Assembly (NCBI GenBank): GCA_029260135.1
Contig: JAJDDV010000132.1
Location: 1 to 64,000 of the forward strand
Reading direction: 5' to 3'
Origin: Phycisphaerae bacterium
Lineage (GTDB): Bacteria > Planctomycetota > Phycisphaerae > UBA1845
Length of the DNA stretch: 64,000 nucleotides
A model generated the notes under the pieces. It was not told the origin of the DNA. It searched no databases and was given only the letters and a program-made list of their open reading frames with translations. Positions 37,897 through 47,969 of this stretch are shown one piece after another (within the stretch, counting starts at the first letter, position 1; each line of letters opens with the position of its first letter). The position numbers and the translations under genes were made by a program.

Positions 37897-38666
37897 GGTC
37901 AGTCTCCGGTGTTGTCCGTTGAGGCGCGGGCGATCGGGAACGTGAGACGCGACTCGCGAGTGCGAAAGAAGAGTACCGTACCCGGTCGACCGACTCCCAA
38001 CCTGGATCCAATGTCCGGTCAAGATGACGAGTTCGGTCGACGCGCCGAGGCTGGAACGCACCTGGCGCGTCAGCGTCGCACATTCTACATCAGCGACGGA
38101 AGGAAGAGAAAGACAATACGCGGAAATCTCTGGGAAACCTCCCTCGGGGGCGCCAACAACGGTTGAGCCGCGGACGTCGTCGCGATCGCATCCACGAATG
38201 GGCCCGGACGATTCGTTCAGCGAACGAACTGTTTCAAGGGGTCGGATGTCCGATGTCGTGGAGGCCGCCAGGCGGGACCCTGAACCGATTCAGTACGCTT
38301 TCCGTTGTGCGGTGGATCGGAACGGACGGCCCCCGCCGTTCAACTCCAGGAGCTCGATCGAAGTCGAATTGGAGAGAAAATGTGCGCAAGTCAGGCGGCG
38401 ATGTCCCCATCATAAGAGTGAACGAATGGGCGACACCGTCCGACCGCGAAGGGGCGAATCAACGGTAACGATCGGGCCGAAGGTATGCCTTCCGCGAAGA
38501 TCCTCACGCCTGTGACGCGCGACGCGTGCGCGCTCACGAGGGTCCGGACGAACCGCCTTGTTCACGTGCGGGGCTGACCCGGGCCAACCCCGCGCCAACA
38601 TGGAAGTACAGGATCTAACACACATATAGCGCACGGGCTACCGGTGCGCGCAGAAGGAGATCAGCC
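37897..38666. other. Intergenic region upstream of two divergent secreted-protein genes
   Basis: 770 bases without a gene I can support. A hairpin, GCGCAC (38629-38634) with GTGCGC (38644-38649), lies three bases before the AAGGAG of the small Cys gene. TATATAG-like sequence lies just before it. Frames of up to 163 codons here show no motif. Confidence 0.5.
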
Positions 38667-39032
38667 ATGAAGGCTATTGTGATTGTGGGTCTTATCGTCA
38701 GTCTGAGCGGCCTACAGAGTACGTATGAAACATTCGTCCCAGTCGAATCGCCCCGCGCGGGCGAGGCCGCCGTTGAGATGAATGCCTCTCCTGCTGAGGG
38801 TCGTGCTTCGTCGCCTTCCGTTTCGATCGCGGACGTGAGCATGGATGCGCCCGGTGCGAGAGAGAACGCTCCGGCCGCGTCGTCTCCTGAGGAAGTGACC
38901 TGGTCACCCGTCGCCCAGGGGCCGGTGGCGGCGACACACTGTTGCATGTCGGGAGGAACATGTAACTCCCGAAACAATCCATGCGTTCCGCCTAGCACTC
39001 CGACGGCGTGTCCGTGTGCAGACGAGGAATAA
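38667..39032 (+). CDS. Small secreted protein with cysteine-rich C-terminus
   Basis: 121 residues with AAGGAG and good spacing. A signal peptide-like start (MKAIVIVGLIVSLSGLQS) is followed by an Ala/Ser/Glu-rich, probably unstructured middle. The last 32 residues hold six Cys (HCCMSGGTCNSRNNPC, then CPC) and end in DEE. It could be a pre-propeptide with a Cys-knot-like C-terminal product, or a small lipoprotein-like surface peptide. No homologous family is recognised. It sits between the 2294-residue protein and the kinase, on the opposite strand from both. Confidence 0.65.
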   Translation: MKAIVIVGLIVSLSGLQSTYETFVPVESPRAGEAAVEMNASPAEGRASSPSVSIADVSMDAPGARENAPAASSPEEVTWSPVAQGPVAATHCCMSGGTCNSRNNPCVPPSTPTACPCADEE

Positions 39033-39115
39033 TCTGGACGCTGCTGCTGATTTGCATCCAAACCTCTAACTAGTCGGCCACCCCTCGGCTCAGAGCGATG
39101 AAAGCACGGGCGCGG

Positions 39116-41707
39116 TCAGGGGATCGGCGGGGGAGGGTATGGAAACAACAGTTCATCCTTACCCTCCTCCATCCTCTTCATAGGTCGGCTGAGGTAGTCC
39201 ATGTCGTAGACGTCCATGGCGTGGATTTGGGGCAGGCCGTCTGTGAGCCGATATCTGAAGCTAGTGCCAAAGTAGGGTACGACCAACAAATCATGCCGAT
39301 TGATCGGTACCGCTTCATTGAATGATCGCGGCCACGTACCATGACCTCGACGATACTCACAGAGGTAGGCGGCCAGGATTGCGGCGGCGCGTTTGGTGCC
39401 AACTCTCGCCCGGAAATGATATCCGCCTGGGTATCCGTTCATACTTATCCTGACGAGCGTCCATGCGGGATCTTCCCTGACGCCCGCACGAAACTGCTTC
39501 CAGTTCTGTTCTATCTCGCGTCCTGTGAGATCGTCCCAGGTCGCAACCTCCGCGATCACCGCGTCAATCATTGCCAGCATCGCTTCGGGTGTTGTAGCCT
39601 CCGCATGCTGACGAACCCTCTGTGGAATCTCTCCGTTCTTTTCAAACAAGCCCTCTGTCATGGCATTCAGGAGCTCAATGTCAATGCGGCCTCGACCATC
39701 CGACGAGTCCGCGACCGAGGCCCCCTCGCAGAACTGGGCCAATGTGTGGCGTTCCGTCACGAGGCCACCGCGGTACGCCGGCATCGGTCCGTCGCGCAGG
39801 ACCCACTCCACGTAGGGCGCCACAGATCGGGAGGAGTGAACGGACTCGCTAAGGATCGCGAGCACAGCGTCGTAAATCGAGGAACGAGAGATCGAAGCAT
39901 CGACGCGGCGCATATAGAGCGGGCTGTAGCCCTGGTCCAGAGTGATAGACCGTGCCGCCTCGAGGTCGGCTGTCGCCTCAGCATCGTCTCCGGTGCGATA
40001 CCGATATAACGCTCGAGTCGCAAATGCCTCACAGAGCCTGATCGGCACGTCTCGCCTCGGCTGATGCTCATGCCACGCCAACGCCGTCGCCTCGATGGCT
40101 TGTTCGCGGAACTCGAAGCGCGTCTTCGACCGAAGTTCCCGAATCTGATCCAACTGCGAGCCCCATGCATGAAGCCATGCCTCGGCCGCAGCACGCGCGT
40201 CGGCATCCGTTCCGCGAAGCGAGTCCAACAGTTGCCCCGGCATGCTCTCGTAAACCGCCTCCAACAGCTCCATGGGGGCGTCGGCCACCGGTTTTAGAAG
40301 TAGCTCCAGCTGAGGCAAGTCCAGATCCAGCGCGTCAAGTTCCGTGACGACTCCGCTCCTGAAACTGAGCTCACCGAGTTTGGTCATGAGATAGCGCTGC
40401 GATCGGCGAACGACGTCGGAACGGACCTGCATCGTCGTTTTGGCCTGCGTTGCCTGCAGGTACAGCACCGTGACCGTTACGGCAAAGGCTGTCAGCAACG
40501 CCAGCGCGGTCGCAACGGCCGCGACCGGCCAACGGTAGCGATACAGGGCTTTTCGGGCGACGTAGAGGGCGTTATCGCGCTTGGCGGCGATCGCTTCGCC
40601 GTTCAGGAAGCGCCGCAGGTCTTCGCGGAACGCGGCGGCTGACTGATAGCGGCGTTCACGATCCTTGTGGAGCGCAATGAGTATGATGGTCTGCAGGTCG
40701 TCTTCGATGTCGCTTCGGATGGAGGACGGCCGTATCGGCGGCGTTTCGATGATACTTTGCGCCACGGTCTCGCAGCTTTTCCCTGAGACGGGGTAGGGCA
40801 GGAAGTCCGTGAGCATTTCGTAGAGGATGACGCCCAGCGAGTAGACATCACTTCGGATGTCGATCAAGCTCGAATCGCGCATAGCCTGTTCCGGCGACGC
40901 GTAGTACCAGGTGCCTGCGAACGAGCCGGTTTGTGTAACGATCATGGTGATCGCCGATTCCGCGGGCGAGACGGGTTTGGCGAGACCGAAATCCAGGATT
41001 CGCGCACACCCGAACTCATCCACCAGAACGTTGGACGGCTTCAGGTCTCGGTGGATCACTCCTCGTTGGTGGGCATAGTGAACCGCATCGCAAATCTGCA
41101 GGAACAGCGTCAACGTCTCTTCGATGCTCAGCGTCCGCGTACACAAGTATCGGTCCAGCGGTTCGCCGTCGACGTACTCCATGGCGAAGTAGTCACGTCC
41201 ATCTTCCTGTCCACATTCATAGACGGAAACGATGTTCGGATGGTCGAGGCGAGACGCCAACGTGACCTCATTCTTGAAACGCTGGCGCTCGGAAGCGGAA
41301 GCCAACGCGCCTTCGCGGATGACCTTGAGCGCAACGATGCGTTTCGTGCCGAACTGCTTTGCCCGGTAGACGATGCCTTGGCCACCTCCATCCAGTTCGT
41401 CCAAGAGCTGAAACCGTCCGAACCGAGGCAACGCAAACGCATCGTCCGTTACGGCGTCGCCCTTTGCGGTGGGCGCGCCCGCCGTACCCTGACTGCCCAG
41501 GCCCAAGGCCTGTGCCGACTGTCTGTGCTTGTCCAGATGATCGTCAACGAACCGCAGGTCATCAAAGAACTCGCGCAGTTCTTTCGCGTGATCAGGGTAA
41601 CGGGTGGCGTACTCTTCGCAGGCTGGGTGTTCGCCACGATCCGTGCGTCTGAAAACCTCAGCCAGTATGTCGTCAAAGGGAGTGTTGGACGGCTGATTCG
41701 TCGTCAT
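39116..41707 (-). CDS. Transmembrane Ser/Thr protein kinase coupled to ECF sigma factor
   Basis: 863 residues. An N-terminal acidic helical region (residues 1-90) precedes a complete kinase domain: glycine loop LDGGGQGIVYRAK, IVALKVI Lys, VIHRDLKPSNVLVDE, ILDFGLAK and YYASPEQ. A transmembrane helix near residue 400 (VAAVATALALLTAFAVTVTV) is followed by about 450 residues outside the membrane with helical repeat character and no known domain. The start overlaps the sigma factor stop (ATGA). ECF-kinase pairs of this kind are known in planctomycetes, where the kinase probably replaces an anti-sigma factor as sensor. Confidence 0.93.
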   Translation of the reverse strand: MTTNQPSNTPFDDILAEVFRRTDRGEHPACEEYATRYPDHAKELREFFDDLRFVDDHLDKHRQSAQALGLGSQGTAGAPTAKGDAVTDDAFALPRFGRFQLLDELDGGGQGIVYRAKQFGTKRIVALKVIREGALASASERQRFKNEVTLASRLDHPNIVSVYECGQEDGRDYFAMEYVDGEPLDRYLCTRTLSIEETLTLFLQICDAVHYAHQRGVIHRDLKPSNVLVDEFGCARILDFGLAKPVSPAESAITMIVTQTGSFAGTWYYASPEQAMRDSSLIDIRSDVYSLGVILYEMLTDFLPYPVSGKSCETVAQSIIETPPIRPSSIRSDIEDDLQTIILIALHKDRERRYQSAAAFREDLRRFLNGEAIAAKRDNALYVARKALYRYRWPVAAVATALALLTAFAVTVTVLYLQATQAKTTMQVRSDVVRRSQRYLMTKLGELSFRSGVVTELDALDLDLPQLELLLKPVADAPMELLEAVYESMPGQLLDSLRGTDADARAAAEAWLHAWGSQLDQIRELRSKTRFEFREQAIEATALAWHEHQPRRDVPIRLCEAFATRALYRYRTGDDAEATADLEAARSITLDQGYSPLYMRRVDASISRSSIYDAVLAILSESVHSSRSVAPYVEWVLRDGPMPAYRGGLVTERHTLAQFCEGASVADSSDGRGRIDIELLNAMTEGLFEKNGEIPQRVRQHAEATTPEAMLAMIDAVIAEVATWDDLTGREIEQNWKQFRAGVREDPAWTLVRISMNGYPGGYHFRARVGTKRAAAILAAYLCEYRRGHGTWPRSFNEAVPINRHDLLVVPYFGTSFRYRLTDGLPQIHAMDVYDMDYLSRPMKRMEEGKDELLFPYPPPPIP

Positions 41708-42285
41708 GACCTGTTCAGCGCGAGGCGAAGTGAGCGTATCGCCTGCTGCGCGATTCTACAGACCTGTCCTTCCGATCGTCCGACACGACGCGCGACCTCG
41801 GCAAGAGGCAGTTGTCTGAGTTTGTAGAGGGATAGAACCTCGCGCTGTAATTCCGGCAGCGTTTGAAGCGCCGCCCGCAGCATTCCTGCGTGCTCGTCGC
41901 CGGCGACGAAACTGGAAGGTGTGCGGATATCCGCCCGAAGATCGCCCTCGGCCACACCGGCTCCGGACGAATGGGCACCTTTAATGCGATGCGATTGCAG
42001 CTGACCGTGATGATCGTCGCGCATGTTGCAGATCACGCGACGGGCGATCGTGTAGATCCAGCCAAGGAATCCCCGGTCGTTATAGTGGACATAGTTCCTG
42101 GCTCCTGCTACCGCTGCCGCGACCGCGTCCTGGTAAAGATCTTCAACGGTAACGACCTTGAGGACATACGGACCCGATCGTCGAGCGATGTACTGCCGTA
42201 TGGATCGCTCATACCGATCCAGCAGCATCTTCACGGTGGCTGCACCGGGAGTTTCATCGCTTGCTTGAGGGAGAGGGGCGTTCAT
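41704..42285 (-). CDS. ECF-type RNA polymerase sigma factor
   Basis: 193 residues with sigma region 2 (VEDLYQDAVAAAVAG, FLGWIYTIARRVICNMRDD) and region 4 (LPELQREVLSLYKLRQLPLA, EVARRVGRSEGQVCRIAQQA). It is the first gene of a coupled unit with the kinase. The targets are unknown; the secreted-protein genes around it are candidates by position only. No anti-sigma gene is adjacent. Confidence 0.93.
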   Translation of the reverse strand: MNAPLPQASDETPGAATVKMLLDRYERSIRQYIARRSGPYVLKVVTVEDLYQDAVAAAVAGARNYVHYNDRGFLGWIYTIARRVICNMRDDHHGQLQSHRIKGAHSSGAGVAEGDLRADIRTPSSFVAGDEHAGMLRAALQTLPELQREVLSLYKLRQLPLAEVARRVGRSEGQVCRIAQQAIRSLRLALNRS

Positions 42286-42674
42286 TCGTGTCGTCTTGTC
42301 CTCATTCCGCCGTATCCGAGGTCGCCAGTATAGCCGAACCGGGTGTCAACCGCGCCAATATCGAGAATCGTGCTTCCAGTGCCACTTGACGTCCCATGCG
42401 TCCGCTGAGATCAACGATCGCTATCCCGCACTCCGCGCACGACAGTCGCATTGTTGCCGGTTGCGTCCTGAGATTCGGCATCGAATCCTGCCGTTGCGCT
42501 TTCGTGAGAATTCGTAGCATTCCGAGTGGGCGTGCCGGTCGCCGAACGGAGCGCCGCTCACTGTTTCAACGCGGTTTCTCTTGGCCACGGTGCGTCCGAC
42601 CCTGTACACTACGGTGCGTGCGGCTCGCACAGTTCGTCAACCGATGACGCTGGTTTCAAACAACGGAGTGAAAG
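42286..42674. other. Divergent promoter region of sigma factor and beta-helix genes
   Basis: 389 bases, gene-free as far as I can tell. Short frames on both strands have no recognisable content. It should carry promoters for both flanking genes, possibly including an autoregulated ECF promoter, but I could not pick one out. Confidence 0.45.
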
Positions 42675-44360
42675 ATGCCCACCTCGACGCGGATCGGATG
42701 CGCGGCTTTTATGATGATGGCCTGCCTGAATGTTCTTTCGGCACGCGCGCAGATCATAATCCATGTGGACGACGACGCGCCCGCGGGCGGAGACGGTGCG
42801 ACATGGTCCAGCGCCTTCACCCATCTTCAGGATGCGCTATTCAATGCAAGCGGACCGGCTGAGATACGCATCGCACAGGGAACGTACCATCCCGACCGGG
42901 ACGGATCCGGGAACATCACGCCCGGTGATCGAACGGCATCGTTTGCGCTCGTCACGGGCGTTGCATTGTACGGCGGTTACCGCGGTTGCCCCGGCGGCGA
43001 TTGCCAAACCGGAGATCCGGACGAACGAGACATCTCGATCTACGAGAGCGTTTTCAGTGGCGACTTGGCTGATGACGACCAGCCCGACTTCGTAAACATC
43101 GCCGAGAACAGTTATCACGTCGTGCGCAGTAAGGGCGCCGATCCGACGGCCGTGCTCTCAGGAGTTACGATCCAAGGCGCGAACGGTAACGGGCCGCCGA
43201 CGCACGAATTCGAGCACGGCGGCGGGATGTACAACGTTGACGGCAGCCCGACCGTCATCGACTGCATCTTTCTCGACAATGTCGCCGAGTTCGGTGGAGG
43301 CATGTACAACCGAAACGGGCATTCGACGATCACGCGGTGCACCTTCCGAGGGAATCTCGGCGTTCTGGGCGGAGGCATCTGCAACACACTTGCTGATCCG
43401 GTGATCACCGGTTGCGCGTTCATTGGAAACAAGAGTGACTTTCGCGGCGGAGGGATGTGCAACTTGGGGAGCGACCCGACAGTGATAAACTGCACGTTCA
43501 CCGCCAACACGGCCGTCGAGGGCGGTGGCGTGTTGAACTCCGGGAGTGCCCCGACGTTTGAAAGTTGCTCGTTCGACAACAACACAGCCGTCGAGGTCGG
43601 AGGCGGGTTGGTGAACACAGACGCCAGTCCGGCGTTGATGAACTGCCTGTTCGTGGGTAACAGTGCGCAGCACGGCGGCGGGATGTACAGCCGAGAGGGA
43701 ATCGGTGGGACCATCACCAACTGCACGTTCAGCCAAAACCGCGCCGCTCAAAACGGAGGCGGTATTCATATTTGGCGGGGCTCGCTCTGGTCGCTAACGA
43801 ACTGCGTCCTCTGGCAGAACATCGACGGGCTCAGCGCGGAGACGGGTCCGTTCGTCGATGAATCGGCCCAGGCGCACATCGAAAGCGGCGGATTCGTCGT
43901 GCAGCACACTTGCGTTGAAGGGCTCGTTGCGGGAGGCGACTTCGACGACGGGACCAACATCGGCGACGATCCGATCTTCACCACAGGGCCACTCGGATGT
44001 CTATATCTCGGGCAGATCGCCACGGGGGCGACGGCGGATAGCCCCTGCGTCGATGCAGGCAGTGATATCGCGGCCGCCTTGAACCTAGCGTCCGTGACGA
44101 CCCGAAGGGACGAGGGCGTCGACACGGACATCGCAGACATGGGGTACCACTACGTCGTCACGGGGCAGCAGTTTGTGGTGGGTGACTTCGACCGCAACAA
44201 CAACCTCGACGATACGGATTTCCGAGGCTGGCCTGCTTGTATGTCTCGGCCGGCACGTCCGACCGAGGATCTCTGCTGCCGCATCTTCGATGTTGACTCG
44301 GATGGCGACGTGGACCTGCGGGACCACGCTGCCTTTCAGGTCGCGTTTGACGGCCCCTGA
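42675..44360 (+). CDS. Secreted right-handed beta-helix protein with dockerin-like EF-hand end
   Basis: 561 residues with a CGGAG ribosome-binding site and a signal peptide (GCAAFMMMACLNVLSARAQ). Then IIHVDDDAPAGGDGATWSSA, a common opening of parallel beta-helix surface proteins. Residues about 160-380 show coils of the form GGGMYNxxGxxTITxCTF spaced by about 22-25 residues, as in Pmp/polymorphic outer-membrane repeats. The C-terminus has two calcium-loop-like motifs (DFDRNNNLDDTDF and DVDSDGDVDLRDHAAF), a dockerin-like layout without an obvious cohesin partner here. Possibly polysaccharide-binding or structural. It lies next to the ECF/kinase unit. Confidence 0.85.
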   Translation: MPTSTRIGCAAFMMMACLNVLSARAQIIIHVDDDAPAGGDGATWSSAFTHLQDALFNASGPAEIRIAQGTYHPDRDGSGNITPGDRTASFALVTGVALYGGYRGCPGGDCQTGDPDERDISIYESVFSGDLADDDQPDFVNIAENSYHVVRSKGADPTAVLSGVTIQGANGNGPPTHEFEHGGGMYNVDGSPTVIDCIFLDNVAEFGGGMYNRNGHSTITRCTFRGNLGVLGGGICNTLADPVITGCAFIGNKSDFRGGGMCNLGSDPTVINCTFTANTAVEGGGVLNSGSAPTFESCSFDNNTAVEVGGGLVNTDASPALMNCLFVGNSAQHGGGMYSREGIGGTITNCTFSQNRAAQNGGGIHIWRGSLWSLTNCVLWQNIDGLSAETGPFVDESAQAHIESGGFVVQHTCVEGLVAGGDFDDGTNIGDDPIFTTGPLGCLYLGQIATGATADSPCVDAGSDIAAALNLASVTTRRDEGVDTDIADMGYHYVVTGQQFVVGDFDRNNNLDDTDFRGWPACMSRPARPTEDLCCRIFDVDSDGDVDLRDHAAFQVAFDGP

Positions 44361-44554
44361 TCGCGTTTTTGGCGTCGTATCTGGCGGTCCCGCGCGCCAG
44401 GGTATCAGGTATTTTACGTTGGTGAAGGGGTTGAATCGTGCTGCCCGCCATGCGACAATTGGGTCGTCGGGCGCCCAGGCAGCGAGCGACGCGCTTCCGG
44501 TCGCCTTTCTCTCCGATCTGTTCGTGTCTCATCGTCGCACAGGAGGTGTTCAAG

Positions 44555-45172
44555 ATGAAGTCTTCTCAACGTTCGCTCAGATTCCTTTCGAAACGGTTCG
44601 CACCTTTGCCTTTCTTCGCGGTGATTTGTGTCATCGCGGCGCTTGTCTCTCCGGCGACCGTGCTCGCCGACCATCAGTACGCGGCCGCCACTCTCACGGG
44701 ATGCTGCGGAAGCCAGTGTGCGTCGTGTACGGGGACCGTTGTCGTTGAGTTCGCCTGGAATGCCGCCGACTGCTTTCCAAATTGTATGGTCGTAGGGTCG
44801 GTCGCTCAGAATGACACAGGTTGCACCATACCTGCCGGTTCCATACTGCAGCTCGTGCGGCCGGATGCCGGGGATGGATGCGTGGATGACACGGTGGACC
44901 CGTTCAGTCTGTCGTTTACGCTCGACTCGCCGTTCTCCATGTCGCACACCGAGATGTGCGAAGTCTTGACAACCGACGTCGTTGTGAGGGCGGGAACGGT
45001 GAGTGGAAACGCAACGTTCTACGGCAACCCGACCAAGGCCTTGTTCCAGTGCCTTCCAGATTCCGATGTGCCGACGGTCTCGGAGTGGGGACTAATGGCG
45101 TTTGGATTCGTACTGCTCACTGCGGGAACCGTTACGATTCGCCGGCGATACGCCAGTGAAGCACAACGATAG
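44555..45172 (+). CDS. Exported protein with IPTL-CTERM sorting tail
   Basis: 205 residues with an AGGAGG ribosome-binding site. A signal peptide with a basic start (RSLRFLSKRFAPLPFFAVIC) is followed by a Cys-containing beta-rich domain (GCCGSQCASCTGTVVVEFAW). The C-terminal VPTVSEWGLMAFGFVLLTAG helix and RRR cluster are a textbook IPTL-CTERM-type signal. Upstream in-frame starts to 44438 lack such a ribosome-binding site. Function unknown. Confidence 0.87.
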   Translation: MKSSQRSLRFLSKRFAPLPFFAVICVIAALVSPATVLADHQYAAATLTGCCGSQCASCTGTVVVEFAWNAADCFPNCMVVGSVAQNDTGCTIPAGSILQLVRPDAGDGCVDDTVDPFSLSFTLDSPFSMSHTEMCEVLTTDVVVRAGTVSGNATFYGNPTKALFQCLPDSDVPTVSEWGLMAFGFVLLTAGTVTIRRRYASEAQR

Positions 45173-45209
45173 GCTCTGCTGCACGAGTCGGAGCATCAAG
45201 ACGGAACGA

Positions 45210-47786
45210 TCAGCGGCACGCGTTGAAGGACTCGACCGGGCGCGGCGATCCCTGCGACTCATAGAGTCTGACGGCGCGCTTCGTCGCTTGAATCACGTAG
45301 GGATCCTCTACGCCGCGCAGTTCGCACATCCTTCGCCAGCTGGGCAATAACAGGTTCTCTGCCTGCTCGAAGTGTCCCTGCTTGACCAGGCAGTCGCCCA
45401 GCGCGCTCCGCGCCATCGCACCGAGCCAATGATCCTCCATTTGCGTCGATGTACAGATGCGCAGCGAGTCGCGAAGGACGCGCTCCGCTTCATTGACTTC
45501 ATCGCGAGAGAGCAGCGCCTGTCCCAGTCCGATCATGGGCTCGACAAGATACAGATGATCGCTGCCGAATCTTGCAGCGTAGATCCCGATCGCCCGATGG
45601 AAGACTGACTCCGCCTCCGAGCACTCATTGGCATCATAGAGCACCCAGCCCAGGTGATTGGACAGGTCCGCGATCGACCGATGACCGGGCCGCATCCGCT
45701 CCCTGCACGTTTTCAACGCCGCCCGAACCATCGGAAGCGCCCCGGATGCATCGCCCCTCTCGCGCAGAATCGCTCCGAGTAGACCCTGCACGGACGTCGT
45801 GTAATGGTGGTCGACGCCGATGCCGGGGGCGTTGCGATAGATCCTCAGCGCCTGCCGCGCCGCCTCCTCCGCCTCGCCGTATCGCCCCTGTCCTCGCAAT
45901 GCGGTGGCGAGCGCCTGAAGTGCCGAAGCGCAGTAATGGTGTTCGCCGTCGAGCAGACCGCGCCGAATGGACAATGCCTGCGTGGCGCGCTCCTCCGCCT
46001 CGGGGTACATGCCGAGATCCGAGAGCACCTCCGAAAGGGATTCCAGACTCGAGGCAACGCTGTTGTCATTCTCGCCGAAGTTCTGTTTTTGAATATCAAG
46101 CCCACTGCGCACCAACGCCTCACCTTCTCGGAAATCCCCGCGAAATCGCTCGATCGTGCCGAGAATGACCGACGTGTGCGCAACGTCGGGGTGATGATCG
46201 CCGAGCAACATGCGCCGAATCGAAAACGACTCACTGAGCAGTCGATGGGCCTCGTCATATTCATCCTTCCAACGAGACAGCAAGCCCAGATGAAACAGGC
46301 TCTCAGCAACGGCCACATGTTCTTCGCCGTACAATTCCCGACGAACGCTTAGAGCACGTTTCAGAAGTCGCGTTGCCTCCTCGTAGTCCCCTAGCTTCTG
46401 ACAGATACGCCCCATGACGTTCATCAGCGCCGCCTGGACCGCAGGTTCCTGCACGAGGTCCGTCTCAATACGTTTGACACCTTCCTGGAGTATGTCGTTC
46501 GCCGTCACGTCCACCCCCAGCGCGACGTCGGGGTCCACCACGTTGAACAGGCTGATCAAGAATTCCGATACGTACCCCGCGGTCGTCGCCTCCTCCCCGG
46601 CCTTTTGCTCTGCCTGTTCCGCACGATGGCGCGCGAAGTCCGCCGCCTCGCGCTGATCTCGCTCCGCTTCATACAGCACGCGCGTCCAAACGCCGAACCC
46701 GAGAATCAACACCAGAATCACCGCGGAAAACGCCACACCTGCTTTGTGTCGCGAAACCAGCTTGTTGATCTGATAGAGCGTACTCGGCGGACGAGCCAAA
46801 ATCGGTTGCTTCGACAAGAAGCGCGTAATGTCCTCGCTCATCGACGCCGCACTCTGATACCGCCGGTGCGGTTCCTTCGTGAGCGCCTTGAGGACGATGG
46901 TCTCCAAGTCTCCCCGCACGCCGCGGTTGATCACCGCCGGCCTGATAGGTTCGTCATGGCAGATCGCACGAACAGCCTCCGGAAGCGCTGTGCGATGCAC
47001 CTCGTACGGAAGGCGATCGGTGAGCAGCTCATACAGTATTACGCCGAGCGCATACACATCGCTCCGCAGGTCGATCTCGTCGGCGTTTCCGCGAGCCTGC
47101 TCCGGACTCATATACGGAACCGTCCCCTGAATGCTCCCGATCTCCGTTACGAGACTCGTCACGGCAAGGTCCGACTGCGTGATCTTCGCCAGCCCGAAGT
47201 CCAGCACCTTCGGACGCCCTTCGGTATCAATGAGAATATTCGTCGGCTTCAGATCGCGATGGATCACCCCTCGTTGATGGGCATAACTGATGGCGTCACA
47301 CATCTGCGAGAACAGCGACAACCGGTCGTGCAGCGATGGATTCGTCCGACGAACGAAATCCGTCAACGTCTCCCCGCGCACCAGTTCCATCGCGAAGAAG
47401 TGTAGTCCGTCCTCCGTCCGGCCTGTTTCGTAGATCCCCGCCACGCCCGGATGACGCAGTCGTGCAAGCGTCTGGGCCTCGCGGTCGAACAAACGAACGT
47501 AGTGCTCATCAACGAACCGATCGCCGCGAACCACCTTCAGCGCCACCGCGCGCTTGGGGTGCTGTTGCTCGGCCTCGTAGACGATCCCCATCCCCCCGCG
47601 ACCGAGCACCGAGACGATGCGATAATCGCCGATCATCGAAGGCTGCGCCGACGAAGCCGCCGTGGGGATCGTACTCTCCGCGCCTTCCAGAGCATTCTTG
47701 GCCGCAGCGAGAAAATCCAGGTCATCGCGGTCGAGTGCGCTCGGTGGTGGGTCCGAAGATGGAGGATCCGAAGACTCGTTCGTCAT
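45210..47786 (-). CDS. Transmembrane Ser/Thr protein kinase with TPR sensor region
   Basis: 858 residues from ATG 47786, preceded by GGAG. Kinase signatures: GRGGMGIVYEAE, VALKVVRGDRF, VIHRDLKPTNILIDT, KVLDFGLAKI and VPYMSPEQARG. A single transmembrane helix (VAFSAVILVLILGFGVWTRV) lies near residue 380. The outer half is a run of tetratricopeptide repeats (for example YEEATRLLKRALSVRRELYG) ending in Arg/Ser-rich tail. It fits planctomycete PknB-like TPR kinases. It faces the IPTL-CTERM gene convergently. Substrate unknown. Confidence 0.93.
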   Translation of the reverse strand: MTNESSDPPSSDPPPSALDRDDLDFLAAAKNALEGAESTIPTAASSAQPSMIGDYRIVSVLGRGGMGIVYEAEQQHPKRAVALKVVRGDRFVDEHYVRLFDREAQTLARLRHPGVAGIYETGRTEDGLHFFAMELVRGETLTDFVRRTNPSLHDRLSLFSQMCDAISYAHQRGVIHRDLKPTNILIDTEGRPKVLDFGLAKITQSDLAVTSLVTEIGSIQGTVPYMSPEQARGNADEIDLRSDVYALGVILYELLTDRLPYEVHRTALPEAVRAICHDEPIRPAVINRGVRGDLETIVLKALTKEPHRRYQSAASMSEDITRFLSKQPILARPPSTLYQINKLVSRHKAGVAFSAVILVLILGFGVWTRVLYEAERDQREAADFARHRAEQAEQKAGEEATTAGYVSEFLISLFNVVDPDVALGVDVTANDILQEGVKRIETDLVQEPAVQAALMNVMGRICQKLGDYEEATRLLKRALSVRRELYGEEHVAVAESLFHLGLLSRWKDEYDEAHRLLSESFSIRRMLLGDHHPDVAHTSVILGTIERFRGDFREGEALVRSGLDIQKQNFGENDNSVASSLESLSEVLSDLGMYPEAEERATQALSIRRGLLDGEHHYCASALQALATALRGQGRYGEAEEAARQALRIYRNAPGIGVDHHYTTSVQGLLGAILRERGDASGALPMVRAALKTCRERMRPGHRSIADLSNHLGWVLYDANECSEAESVFHRAIGIYAARFGSDHLYLVEPMIGLGQALLSRDEVNEAERVLRDSLRICTSTQMEDHWLGAMARSALGDCLVKQGHFEQAENLLLPSWRRMCELRGVEDPYVIQATKRAVRLYESQGSPRPVESFNACR

Positions 47787-47969
47787 CGCGCTAACGCTCC
47801 GCAGGGGAATCGACACGACCACCAGACGAGTATAGACCGCCTTCGTCGACCCGTCACGTCCGCGCCCCATGACCGTCGCCCAAACGGCCCTTAGGCGCGA
47901 TGCGAGTGTGAATACAAGGCCCGCGCAGTAGCGGAGAGCGCCAACGGAGGCACTGACCTCGTCGTTAGA

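Noticed and set aside
38024-38515. 163-codon plus-strand frame
   Set aside because: No ribosome-binding site, no domain, Arg/Ser-rich composition and position in a promoter region.
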